DNA of 20,642 nucleotides from Hyphomonadaceae bacterium UBA1001 (GTDB lineage: Bacteria; Pseudomonadota; Alphaproteobacteria; Caulobacterales; Aquidulcibacteraceae): positions 1 to 20,642 of the forward strand of contig DBAV01000256.1 in NCBI GenBank assembly GCA_002291875.1, written 5' to 3'. Of the stretch, positions 8,701 to 16,060 are shown in pieces. The notes beneath the pieces are model-generated. The model had not been told where the DNA came from. It made no database searches and saw only the letters and a list, made by a program, of their open reading frames with translations. A program made the position numbers and the translations under genes. The stretch's first letter is position 1. Each line of letters starts with the position of its first letter.

Positions 8701-9090
8701 ATGCAACTGCCTGATGTCACGGTCTGGTATGACGGCGCGTGCCCGCTGTGCGTGCGCGAGATCGCGGTCATGCGCCGGCTGGACCGTGACCAGCGGATTG
8801 CCTTCGTTGACCTCTCCGGGGACGGCACCTGTCCGCTGGACCGTGACGCCATGCTGGCGCGTTTCCACGCGCAGGAGAACGACCGCCCGGTGGTGTCAGG
8901 GGCTGCCGCGTTCGCCGCGATGTGGCGTGCCATCCCGGTGCTGAGGCCACTGGGCCTGGCCGCGCGCCTGCCGCCGGTTCTGTGGCTGCTGGAACAGGCC
9001 TATCGCGGCTTTCTGAAGGTCCGCCCCTCGATCCAGCGCATGGTCGCCGGGCGCGGTGTCCCGGCGCCCACGGGCCGCCAGACGCCCTAG
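8701..9090 (+). CDS. DCC-family thiol-disulfide oxidoreductase-like protein
   Basis: This is a DUF393/DCC-family protein, a thioredoxin-like small protein predicted to have thiol-disulfide chemistry, with unknown substrates. From ATG 8701 it has 129 residues. The hallmark is near the N-terminus, VWYDGACPLCVREIAVMRR, with the CxxC pair at Cys 14 and Cys 17 and Asp 11 before it. Then comes the usual FVDLSGDG strand and an LPPVLWLLEQAYRGFLKVR helix near the C-terminus. An in-frame GTG at 8641 would add 20 residues without family character, so 8701 is preferred, though its ribosome binding site is weak. It lies 114 nt after metG in the same direction and may be read from the metG transcript. It converges with the ridA-like gene after 22 nt. 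Confidence 0.87.
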   Translation: MQLPDVTVWYDGACPLCVREIAVMRRLDRDQRIAFVDLSGDGTCPLDRDAMLARFHAQENDRPVVSGAAAFAAMWRAIPVLRPLGLAARLPPVLWLLEQAYRGFLKVRPSIQRMVAGRGVPAPTGRQTP

Positions 9091-9112
9091 CGCACGCGCG
9101 GACGCCAGCCCG

Positions 9113-9490
9113 TCAGAGGGCGGCGGTGATCTCGGTCTCGACCTTCATTTCGGGCGGCAGAAAGCCCGTCACGACATAGATCGACATTGCCGGCCGCACC
9201 TCGCCAAGCACCTCGCCGGCCACCGCCAGCACGGGTTCGCAAAAGGCGCGGTCGGACACGAAATACTGCACCCGGCAGATGCGCGACAGGTGGCTGCCCG
9301 CTTCTGACAGGGCAGCGGCGATGGTGGCCAGCGCATTGCGGGCCTGCTCGCCCGCATCGTCGGGCATCACCATGGTCGCATAGTCATACCCCGTGGTGCC
9401 CGACACGAACACCAGACCACCCTCGCGCACCGCGCGCGAATAGCCATAGGCGCGCTCGAACGGCGAGCCGGTGGACACCAATCGCCTCAT
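9113..9490 (-). CDS. RidA/YjgF-family protein
   Basis: The protein is 125 residues and belongs to the YjgF/YER057c/UK114 (RidA) family of small trimeric proteins. Family landmarks are AVREGGLVFVSGTTG near residues 19-33, the QARNALATIAAAL helix, and the end GFLPPEMKVETEITAAL. In RidA proper, an Arg equivalent to E. coli Arg105 deaminates 2-aminoacrylate; here the segment reads VRPAMSIYVV, so by my alignment Met 102 sits where that Arg would be. This argues for a non-deaminase branch and I give no gene symbol. ATG 9490 overlaps the ileS TGA (9487-9489) as ATGA, so it is probably translated by coupling to ileS. Longer starts would read within ileS. Confidence 0.88.
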   Translation of the reverse strand: MRRLVSTGSPFERAYGYSRAVREGGLVFVSGTTGYDYATMVMPDDAGEQARNALATIAAALSEAGSHLSRICRVQYFVSDRAFCEPVLAVAGEVLGEVRPAMSIYVVTGFLPPEMKVETEITAAL

Positions 9491-12396
9491 GCCCGGCCCC
9501 GCGCCTCGAGCCACGCCACCGCGTCGGCGTCGCGGGCCGAGAGCTCGGGAAAACGCGGGTCCGATCCGACGTCGCGCGTCACGCGCCAGGACCGGGCACA
9601 CCTCTGTCCCGCGGCCCTGGCAGGCACCACCGCGACCGCGGGTTCGCCCGGCAGCCGAAACGCCTCATCCGGCGCGGGCGCGGTGGAAATCGTCAGGTCG
9701 GACACGATGCACAGGTCGGCGAAATCGGTCCCTTCGACGGACGCGCGCAGGCCTGCATCGGTGATGTGGACGATCGGGGCCGCTTCGAGGCTGGCACCGA
9801 TCCGCTTTTCGCGGCGCTCGATCTCCAGCGCGCCGGTCACGACCGCGCGCACCCGCCGGATCAGGGTCATACGCTCGGCCGCTGCCGGGTCGGCCCAGCC
9901 ATCGAGCGGGTGCCCCAGCGTGCGCAGATGCACCGAGCCGGCCTGCGCGGACCGCATGGTCCACGCCTCCTCGGCAGTGAACGGCAGATAGGGCGCAAGC
10001 CACACCGTCAGCCGGTCGAACACCGCGTCCAGCGCCGTCCGGCAGGCCCGCCGACGCACCGCATCGGGCCGGTCGCAATAAAGGCTGTCCTTGCGGACAT
10101 CGACATAGAACGCCGACAGGTCCACATTGCAGAACTCGACGATGGCCTGCAGGGCGGTGCGGAAATCATACCCCTCCCAGCCCTGCCGCACGGCGGCATC
10201 GACCTCGTGCAGGCGGTGGCGAAGCCAGCGTTCCAGCAGCGGCCATTCGGCACCGTCGGGCAGCCTTTCGTCGTCCGTGAAGCCGGACGTCGCGCCCAGG
10301 AGATAACGCAACGTGTTGCGCAGCTTGCGATAGGTTTCGGACGCCTGGTCCAGCACCGTCTTGCCAAAGCGCTGGTCGTCCTCATAGTCGAACTGGGCGA
10401 TCGCCAGGCGCAGGACATCGGCGCCCGACTGGCCGATGACCTTTTGCGGCTCGACCACATTGCCCAGCGATTTCGATTGCTTGCGGCCCTGCTCATCGAG
10501 GGTGAAGCCGTGGGTGCGCACCACATTGTAGGGCGCCCGCCCGCGCGTGGCGCACGACTGCAGCAGCGAGGACTGGAACCATCCCCGGTGCTGGTCCGAG
10601 CCTTCGAGATACATGTCCGCCGGCCAGGGCGCGCTCGCGCGCTGGCCCAGCACGAAGGCGTGGGTGCAGCCCGAATCGAACCACACATCCAGGATGTCCT
10701 CGACCTTTTCATAGGCCGCCGCGTCGTGGTCTGGCCCGAGAAAGTCCTGCGCTGGGGTTTCCCACCACACGTCCGCCCCGCCCTTTTCCATCGCCGCGAT
10801 GATGCGCGCGTTCACGCCCGGGTCGCGCAGGATGTTTCCGGTTTCCCGGTGGACGAACATCGCCAGCGGCACGCCCCAGCTGCGCTGGCGCGAGACCAGC
10901 CAATCGGGCCGGTCGGCGACCATGGCGCGGATGCGGTTGCGCGCCGCCTCCGTGCCCCAGTCGACGCGCTCGATCTCGGCCAAAGCGGTTTCGCGCAGGG
11001 TGCGGCCATCCTGCATGGGCCGGTCCAGCGCGATGAACCATTGCGGCGTGTTGCGGAAGATCAGCGGCGCCTTGGACCGCCAGGAATGGGGATAGGAATG
11101 GCGTAGCTGACCGCGCGCCATCAGATTGCCCGAGGCGATCAGCGCGTCGATGACGGCCTTGTTGGCCGGCCCGTCCTTACCGGTGGACTTGCCTTCCAGC
11201 TGGAGGATTTCGAGGCCCTCAAAGCCGGGTGCTTCGCGCGTGAAGCGCCCCTCTTCGTCGACAGTGAAGGGGATGCCTTCCTGGCCGTAACTGCGCGTCC
11301 AGATGGCGAAGTCGTCGGCACCGTGGCTGGGCGCGGTGTGGACGAACCCCGTGCCCGCGTCGTCGGTCACGTGGTCGCCGGCCAGCAGCGGCACCGGGAA
11401 GCCGTAACCGTCGCCCCGTCCGTCCCAACTGCGCAGGGGATGTGCGCAGACGACCCCGGTCGGATCGAAATCAGCGACGCGTGTCCAGGACGACGCCTTG
11501 GCCGCGCGCAGGGCTTCCTCGGCCAGCCGGTCGGCCAGGATCACCCGCTCGCCGACCTTCACCCACGGCTCGAAAGCAAGGCCCGCCTCGAGCGCCGTCA
11601 CCTCGAAAACGCCATAGGCGATGTCGGGGGAAAAGCTGATCGCGCGGTTGGCCGGGATGGTCCACGGCGTCGTCGTCCAGATCACGACGCTCGCGGCGGC
11701 GGGGCCGCCCGAGACAAGAGGAAACTTCACCCAGATGGTGGGCGACACCTTTTCCTCGTATTCGACCTCCGCCTCGGCCAGCGAGGTGCGCTCGACTGGG
11801 CTCCACATAACGGGCTTGGAGCCGCGATAGACGAGGCCCTGTTCGACCACCTTCAGGAATTCGGCCGCGATGGCGGCTTCGGCGGCGGGTGCCATGGTCG
11901 TGTAGGGGGCCGACCAGTCGGCGCACACGCCCAGGCGCCGGAACTCTTCCAGCTGCAGCGGGATCCACTTGTCGGCATAGGCCCGGCACGCCTTGCGGAA
12001 GGTGACAGGATCGACGTCCTGCTTCTTCTGGCCCCTGGCGCGGAACTCTTCCTCGACCTTCCACTCGATCGGCAGGCCGTGACAGTCCCAGCCCGGGATG
12101 AAGTCGGTGTCGAACCCCATGGCGCTGCGCGTGCGCACCACCAGATCCTTCAGCGTCTTGTTCAGCGCATGGCCCAGATGGATGGCCCCGTTGGCGTAGG
12201 GCGGCCCATCGTGGAACACGAATTTCGGCGCGTCCGCGCGCGCGGCACGGATCTGGCCATACAGCCCCTCCGCCTCCCATCGGGCCAGGATCTCGGGTTC
12301 CTTCTGCGGCAGGCCCGCACGCATCGGGAACGCGGTGTCGGGAAGAAACAGGGTATCGCGCCAGTCGCGCGCGGCAGGGGTCTGATCGTCGGCCAT
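9487..12396 (-). CDS. ileS: Isoleucyl-tRNA synthetase
   Basis: IleS charges tRNA-Ile with isoleucine and hydrolyses mischarged valine through its CP1 editing domain. The 969 residues are full length. Visible in order: GPPYANGAIHLGHA (HIGH signature, 73-76), GWDCHGLPIEWKVE, the editing domain with TTTPWTIPANRAI and TGFVHTAPSHGADDF, WFDSGCTHAF, and the second ATP signature KQSKS (639-643) in place of KMSKS. The anticodon-binding domain follows. The C-terminal zinc region is degenerate: CARS (Cys 933, Ser 936) and ELSARDA (Ser 953) stand where four cysteines normally sit, leaving one. The start ATG 12396 gives MADDQTPAARDW. It is 71 nt downstream of the DUF1801 gene and overlaps the following ridA-like start by ATGA. 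Confidence 0.97.
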   Translation of the reverse strand: MADDQTPAARDWRDTLFLPDTAFPMRAGLPQKEPEILARWEAEGLYGQIRAARADAPKFVFHDGPPYANGAIHLGHALNKTLKDLVVRTRSAMGFDTDFIPGWDCHGLPIEWKVEEEFRARGQKKQDVDPVTFRKACRAYADKWIPLQLEEFRRLGVCADWSAPYTTMAPAAEAAIAAEFLKVVEQGLVYRGSKPVMWSPVERTSLAEAEVEYEEKVSPTIWVKFPLVSGGPAAASVVIWTTTPWTIPANRAISFSPDIAYGVFEVTALEAGLAFEPWVKVGERVILADRLAEEALRAAKASSWTRVADFDPTGVVCAHPLRSWDGRGDGYGFPVPLLAGDHVTDDAGTGFVHTAPSHGADDFAIWTRSYGQEGIPFTVDEEGRFTREAPGFEGLEILQLEGKSTGKDGPANKAVIDALIASGNLMARGQLRHSYPHSWRSKAPLIFRNTPQWFIALDRPMQDGRTLRETALAEIERVDWGTEAARNRIRAMVADRPDWLVSRQRSWGVPLAMFVHRETGNILRDPGVNARIIAAMEKGGADVWWETPAQDFLGPDHDAAAYEKVEDILDVWFDSGCTHAFVLGQRASAPWPADMYLEGSDQHRGWFQSSLLQSCATRGRAPYNVVRTHGFTLDEQGRKQSKSLGNVVEPQKVIGQSGADVLRLAIAQFDYEDDQRFGKTVLDQASETYRKLRNTLRYLLGATSGFTDDERLPDGAEWPLLERWLRHRLHEVDAAVRQGWEGYDFRTALQAIVEFCNVDLSAFYVDVRKDSLYCDRPDAVRRRACRTALDAVFDRLTVWLAPYLPFTAEEAWTMRSAQAGSVHLRTLGHPLDGWADPAAAERMTLIRRVRAVVTGALEIERREKRIGASLEAAPIVHITDAGLRASVEGTDFADLCIVSDLTISTAPAPDEAFRLPGEPAVAVVPARAAGQRCARSWRVTRDVGSDPRFPELSARDADAVAWLEARGRA

Positions 12397-12467
12397 GATG
12401 CGGGCTGCCTAGACCAAGTCGGCACGCTTTGGAAACGGTCCGCAGGCCCCTGTCCGCGCGCCAAAGG

Positions 12468-12893
12468 TCAGCCCGATGCCGGCCAGCGTTCGCGCATGAC
12501 CGCCACGCTGCGGTCGATCAGGGCCGCCAGGACCGCGCGATCCACCTCGGCCAGCCGCTTGATGTACAGGCAGCCCTTGCCGAGTTTGTGCTTGCCAAGA
12601 CGGCCCATCAGCTCGGCCTCCTGGTCCAGCCCCGGCATCAGATACAGCACCAGCGCCTCCTTGCGCGGCGCGAACCCCACCAGCGCGCTCTCGCCGCCAT
12701 GTCCGCTGTCATAGACGTAACGATAGCGGTCAAAGCCGATGATCGACGCGCCCCACATTTGCGGCTCGCAGCGCGTGGCCGCGCGCATCATCGACACCAG
12801 TTCGCGCGCGTCCGCCTGCCGCGCGGGGTCGGGCACCGATGCCAAGAAGGCCTCGACACTGACCTTGGTGGGCATGGTCTTGTTCTCAGCCAA
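12468..12893 (-). CDS. DUF1801 (YdhG-like) domain protein, TTG start
   Basis: This is a small cytoplasmic protein of the DUF1801 family, whose function is unknown. With the TTG start at 12893 it has 141 residues and begins MAENKTMPTKVSVEAF, which resembles the usual N-terminus of this family as I know it. That TTG has an excellent ribosome binding site (GGAGGG on the minus strand, 12902-12907) 8 nt away. The alternative ATG at 12875 would cut off the MAENKT part, and longer starts run into queF. Features seen: SMMRAATRCEPQMWGASIIGF, then a YDSGHGGES turn, LVGFAPRKEALVLYLMPG, and KHKLGKGCLYIKRLAEVD near the C-terminus. It is divergent from queF (58 nt) and precedes ileS by 71 nt in the same direction. 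Confidence 0.85.
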   Translation of the reverse strand: MAENKTMPTKVSVEAFLASVPDPARQADARELVSMMRAATRCEPQMWGASIIGFDRYRYVYDSGHGGESALVGFAPRKEALVLYLMPGLDQEAELMGRLGKHKLGKGCLYIKRLAEVDRAVLAALIDRSVAVMRERWPASG

Positions 12894-12951
12894 AGGCCAG
12901 TCCCTCCAAGCGCCCCTTGCGTGACCACGAGCATGGTGTAGCGCGTGTTTC

Positions 12952-13416
12952 ATGACCAGCGAAATCTATCGCGGCCTTGCCCAACTGGGCACCCAGTCCG
13001 CCCTGCCCGCCAGCCCCGAAGACGCCCAGCTCGAGCGGGTGGCCAATCCGCACGCCGACACGCTCTATCTGGCGCGCTTCACCGCACCCGAGTTCACCTC
13101 GCTGTGCCCGGTAACCGGCCAGCCCGACTTTGCCCACCTGGTGATCGATTATGCGCCCGCCGCCTGGCTGGTCGAGTCCAAGAGCCTCAAGCTCTATCTG
13201 GGCGCCTTCCGCAATCATGGCGCCTTTCACGAGGACTGCACCGTGGCGGTCGGGCGCCGTCTGGCCGACCTTCTGGCACCACGCTGGCTCAGGATCGGCG
13301 GTTACTGGTATCCGCGCGGCGGCATTCCGATCGACGTGTTCTGGCAGACCGGCCAGCCGCCCGAGGGCCTGTGGGTGCCCGACCAGGGTGTGCCGCCATA
13401 TCGCGGTCGCGGATGA
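12952..13416 (+). CDS. queF: NADPH-dependent 7-cyano-7-deazaguanine reductase (single-domain QueF)
   Basis: QueF reduces the nitrile preQ0 to the amine preQ1 with two NADPH, the step before preQ1 is inserted into tRNA on the way to queuosine. The protein is 154 residues, the short one-domain form. Catalytic residues are visible: nucleophile Cys 52 and Asp 59 in LCPVTGQPDF, spaced as in the Bacillus enzyme (Cys55/Asp62), the ESKSLKLY motif at 75-82 that binds NADPH, and His 93-Glu 94 in FRNHGAFHEDC, again at the family distance from the Cys. ATG 12952 gives the expected N-terminus; no clear ribosome binding site precedes it. No other queuosine gene (queC, queD, queE, tgt, queA) is in the window, so it is isolated. 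It converges with the small membrane protein gene across 274 nt. Confidence 0.95.
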   Translation: MTSEIYRGLAQLGTQSALPASPEDAQLERVANPHADTLYLARFTAPEFTSLCPVTGQPDFAHLVIDYAPAAWLVESKSLKLYLGAFRNHGAFHEDCTVAVGRRLADLLAPRWLRIGGYWYPRGGIPIDVFWQTGQPPEGLWVPDQGVPPYRGRG

Positions 13417-13690
13417 TGGGGCGGGCTGCATAAACGCGCGCTGCCAGGGGATCGATCAAAAGCGGAACATCGGCAGGTCAGCGATTCGTCGCCGTTTCGT
13501 TCCCGAGACGATCCAATGGTTAACAAGGTGTTTGTGGTAAACCGAAGGTTGAGATCGGAACACAACGAGTCCCCCTGCGGCGACTGATTCGGATTCCTTC
13601 CGGATTCGATTTGTTCCCTCTTCGATCCGGTCGGCGTGGCCGCCCGCCGCACGACCGCGCCGATGACGTCAACACTTTCGCCGGTTTCGT
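13417..13690. other. Intergenic region between convergent genes with an AT-rich island
   Basis: No coding sequence with a sensible start was found here on either strand. The middle (about 13510-13560) is AT-rich against its surroundings and holds GGTTAAC (13518-13524) and GGTAAACC (13536-13543), similar words 18 nt apart. Another loose inverted repeat, GGATTCGA...TCGATCC, lies near 13600-13630. Both flanking genes read into this region, so a promoter-like AT-rich stretch has no obvious gene to serve. I see no hairpin followed by a T run that would be a clear terminator. Confidence 0.4.
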
Positions 13691-13921
13691 TCACTTCTTG
13701 GCGTCGGAGTCGTCTTCGCCGGCAATGCCGCCAAGCCCGGCCGCCATCGCCGTGCCGTCCATCTCGGCTTCGGCCCGCTTGCGCGCGAGGTTGCGTTTGA
13801 CCGCTTCTTCGGCCTTGCGGACCGCGTCGGTCCGGTTGCGTCGGCCCCGCAGCATCAGCGGGATGGTGAAGATGGCGACGAACAGCGCCGCGACGGTGAA
13901 GAAAGCCCAGACCGGATCCAT
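13691..13921 (-). CDS. Small single-pass membrane protein next to corA
   Basis: This is an unrecognised 76-residue protein. It begins MDPVWAFFTVAALFVAIFTI, one transmembrane helix (about residues 4-24), followed by a basic stretch LRGRRNRTD that places the C-terminus in the cytoplasm by the positive-inside rule. Then comes a charged helix rich in Lys, Arg, Glu and Ala (about 30-54) and a short acidic, glycine-containing tail ending DDSDAKK. ATG 13921 has GGGAGGG 4 nt upstream on the minus strand. It starts 21 nt after the corA stop, so the two are very probably co-transcribed; a partner or accessory role for the transporter is only inference from position. Confidence 0.8.
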   Translation of the reverse strand: MDPVWAFFTVAALFVAIFTIPLMLRGRRNRTDAVRKAEEAVKRNLARKRAEAEMDGTAMAAGLGGIAGEDDSDAKK

Positions 13922-13942
13922 GCCGCCCTCCCGGCGTGCGCC

Positions 13943-14908
13943 TCAGAACCAGGCGCGCGAGCGTCCTACCAACCACACCGCCAGCGCCGACGCCAGCATG
14001 GCCAGCGCGGTCAGGGTGACACCGTTCTGGGGCGCGAGCAGGCTGAAATGCTCGAAGTTCATCCCGAAGAAGGACGAGATCAGCATTGGGGGCGCGAACA
14101 GGATGGTCGCCACCGAAATCACCTTCAGGACCGTGTTCTGCGACGCGCTGATCAGACCCAGCGCCGAATTCAGCAGAAAGCCCAGATTGGACTGGAGTGC
14201 GCTGGCCGCGCGTTCCAGCTCGGCAACGTCCGTCACCAAGTCGCGTAGCGGTTCGGGCCGCAGTCCGTGGCGCGTGCACACCGAGGATGCGAAGGCCAGC
14301 GTGCGCTTGAGGCTGGACAGGGCGGTGCTGCACCGTGCAGCCGTCGCACCCAGCCGCCCGATGGTCCGCAGCGCCTTGCGCAGGTCGCGTTCGGGGGCCT
14401 CGTCCCGAAAGATCCGCGCCGACAGCAGTTCCGCTTCGCCCGTGGCTTCCTGCAGCAGGTCGGCGATGCGCTCGATCACCGCTTCCATCAGGGCCAGGAA
14501 CACATCCGCCCCATTGCCAGCCCCCGCGATACGGGTGGAGGCGCGCCCCTCTCCGATCTCGAACGCCCGCAGCGCCACGGTGCGGACCGTGACCAGACGG
14601 CCACGCGACAGGATGAAGGTCACCGCATCCATGCGCGCGGTGCCATCCTCGCTGCGGCCGGGCAGCTCTGGGGTCAGATAAAGCGCGCCATCCTCCTCGT
14701 AGAAGCGCGAACTCTCCTCCAGGCCCGCGCGGTCCTGCAGCGTCGGGATGTCAAGGTCGCCCATCAGGCTCTCGACGCGGGTATCCTCGGCCACGGTGGG
14801 CTGGAAGAGGTCGATCCACACCGCCGAGCCCGAGGCCAGCGCCGCGGTGGCATCGCCCGCCAGCGCCACACGGCCGCCCTGCGTGCGCTCGAACACCCGC
14901 ACCGTCAT
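13943..14908 (-). CDS. corA: CorA-family divalent metal ion transporter
   Basis: This is a CorA/MIT-family channel, normally a homopentamer in the inner membrane that takes up Mg2+ or moves related divalent cations. It has 321 residues. The N-terminal cytoplasmic alpha/beta domain opens MTVRVFERTQGG, with VWIDLFQPT and DIPTLQDRAGLEESSRFYEE typical of the family. A long helix follows (about 140-255). The two C-terminal transmembrane helices are near 260-281 and 296-315, and the selectivity motif GMN is at 282-284 (FFGMNFEHF). After GMN the usual loop is present. ATG 14908 has AGGGGA 9 nt upstream; ATG 14950 has no binding site. Without transport data the ion (Mg2+, Co2+ or Zn2+) cannot be told. 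It precedes the 76-aa membrane protein by 21 nt. Confidence 0.92.
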   Translation of the reverse strand: MTVRVFERTQGGRVALAGDATAALASGSAVWIDLFQPTVAEDTRVESLMGDLDIPTLQDRAGLEESSRFYEEDGALYLTPELPGRSEDGTARMDAVTFILSRGRLVTVRTVALRAFEIGEGRASTRIAGAGNGADVFLALMEAVIERIADLLQEATGEAELLSARIFRDEAPERDLRKALRTIGRLGATAARCSTALSSLKRTLAFASSVCTRHGLRPEPLRDLVTDVAELERAASALQSNLGFLLNSALGLISASQNTVLKVISVATILFAPPMLISSFFGMNFEHFSLLAPQNGVTLTALAMLASALAVWLVGRSRAWF

Positions 14909-15011
14909 CGCCTGCCGTCCCCTGCCGATTTCGTCCCGTGCACCTGACATGGAAACGGGCCGGACGCCAATGCATCCGACCCGTCCAAAGGTCCTGTGGC
15001 TGGAAGGTCGT

Positions 15012-15416
15012 TCAGTTGCGCGGGGTGGGCCGACCGGCCTGCTGGCGCGCATTGAAGGTCTCGACCGAGGCCCGCCAGCGTTGGCCGACGGCATTGAACG
15101 CCTGGGTCCGGGCGTTGAACGCATCGAGTTCGGCGTTCAGGGCCTCGTTTTCGGTCTGCACGGCCATGCGCTGGCAGCTGATCGCGGCGTTCACCTGCGC
15201 CTGGTAGGCCTGGAAGGCGGCATCGCCCGCCTGCATGTCACGCAGCCGAACCGAGGTGTTGGCGCCATCGGGCAGGTTGGGACGGGGCGGAATCGCGGTT
15301 TCGCAGCGCACGGTGGGGGCAATGATGCCATCCGCCTGAGGGGCGGACTGGGCGCTGGCCGGCACCGCAGCGAGGGCGGCGAGGGCCAGGGTGGCGGACA
15401 TCAGAAGTCGGTTCAT
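15012..15416 (-). CDS. Exported small protein, tandem paralogue (copy B)
   Basis: This is an unrecognised 134-residue secreted protein. A signal peptide MNRLLMSATLALAALAAVPA ends in SAQ, with likely signal peptidase I cleavage after Ala 22. The mature part carries two cysteines (Cys 38 and Cys 81), an LPDG motif at 48-51, and a C-terminal helical region rich in Ala, Gln and Glu with repeated FNA words (AFNA and TFNA), predicted to be a coiled coil. The upstream neighbour on the same strand has the same architecture at the same distances, so this is a tandem duplicate. ATG 15416 has GGAGA about 8 nt upstream. The gene lies 22 nt after copy A and 103 nt before the corA start. A periplasmic location is inferred; no function can be assigned. 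Confidence 0.87.
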   Translation of the reverse strand: MNRLLMSATLALAALAAVPASAQSAPQADGIIAPTVRCETAIPPRPNLPDGANTSVRLRDMQAGDAAFQAYQAQVNAAISCQRMAVQTENEALNAELDAFNARTQAFNAVGQRWRASVETFNARQQAGRPTPRN

Positions 15417-15438
15417 GACGGTGTCTCCGCGGCTGGGC

Positions 15439-15849
15439 TCAGTTGCCACGTTCATTGTTGCGGGGAGCGGGCTGGCGGGCCAGGAACGCCGCGCTGGAGG
15501 TCTGCCATTGGGTGGCGAAGGCGTTGAACGCCTCGACCTCGGCCTGGGTGGCGTCACGGCGGGCCTGAAGGGCTGCCTGGCGATCGCGCAGCTTGGCGCG
15601 CTCGCAGTTCAGATGGGCCTGGGCTGCCAGAGCAAACGCGTCATAGGCGGCGTTGCCGGCTTCGATCTGGGTGCGCGTGACGGCCGGGTCGCTGCCATCC
15701 GGCAAGGTCGGCTCGGCCGGCATGGGCGGGCAAACGGCCGGGGTCGCGGGCGCGGATGACACCGCGGGGGGCGCAGGTTGGGCGAGGGCGACACCGGTGA
15801 GGGCCGCGGCGAGGGCGAGGCCAAGGCTGGCACGCTGGATGGGGTGCAT
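15439..15849 (-). CDS. Exported small protein, tandem paralogue (copy A)
   Basis: This is a 136-residue unrecognised secreted protein. The signal peptide runs from MHPIQRASLGLALAAALTGV to a likely cleavage after Ala 23 (ALA-Q). A Pro/Ala-rich linker leads to Cys 40, then LPDG at 49-52, a helical region with Cys 82 in HLNCER, and a C-terminal helix with EVEAFNAFATQW and FLARQ. The second paralogue (15012-15416) has Cys-Cys spacing of 43 against 42 here, LPDG at nearly the same position and matching FNA/AR words, so both cysteines may form a disulfide in the periplasm (inference). ATG 15849 has GGAG at suitable distance. A hairpin at 15866-15881 lies in its leader. Confidence 0.87.
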   Translation of the reverse strand: MHPIQRASLGLALAAALTGVALAQPAPPAVSSAPATPAVCPPMPAEPTLPDGSDPAVTRTQIEAGNAAYDAFALAAQAHLNCERAKLRDRQAALQARRDATQAEVEAFNAFATQWQTSSAAFLARQPAPRNNERGN

Positions 15850-15865
15850 GGGAGACTCCACAGGC

Positions 15866-15881
15866 CGGGGCTGGCGCCCCG
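15866..15881 (-). promoter_or_regulatory. GC-rich hairpin in the leader of exported-protein gene A
   Basis: CGGGGC and GCCCCG form a perfect 6-bp stem around a 4-nt loop. On the minus strand it lies about 17 nt upstream of ATG 15849, just before the ribosome binding site. It could affect translation or transcript stability, but in such GC-rich DNA it may be chance. Confidence 0.3.
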
Positions 15882-16060
15882 CACGACGGGTGCGCGTCTA
15901 GGGCGGCACCGATCGGTTCTCAACCGCGCAGCGCGGCGAAAATGCGACCTCACACGGGTGATTGCAGGGATCGATCACAGACGCGGCATTGCAAGCCCGC
16001 CGCGCCCGCGCTGAAAGTGGCGATGGTCCACCCCTGCCCCCATGCCCGGAGCGCGCGCCC

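Noticed and set aside
6730..8868. 712-codon open frame on the minus strand across metG
   Set aside because: It is a shadow of metG; no domain is visible, and it would overlap a complete essential gene.
9187..12714. Two long plus-strand open frames opposite ridA-like gene, ileS and the DUF1801 gene
   Set aside because: They mirror ileS and its neighbours and are rich in Arg, Pro and His, as expected of shadow frames in GC-rich DNA.
13302..14333. Open frame on the minus strand across queF end and corA
   Set aside because: It runs in another frame through corA and the small membrane protein, both of which have family features and proper ribosome binding sites.
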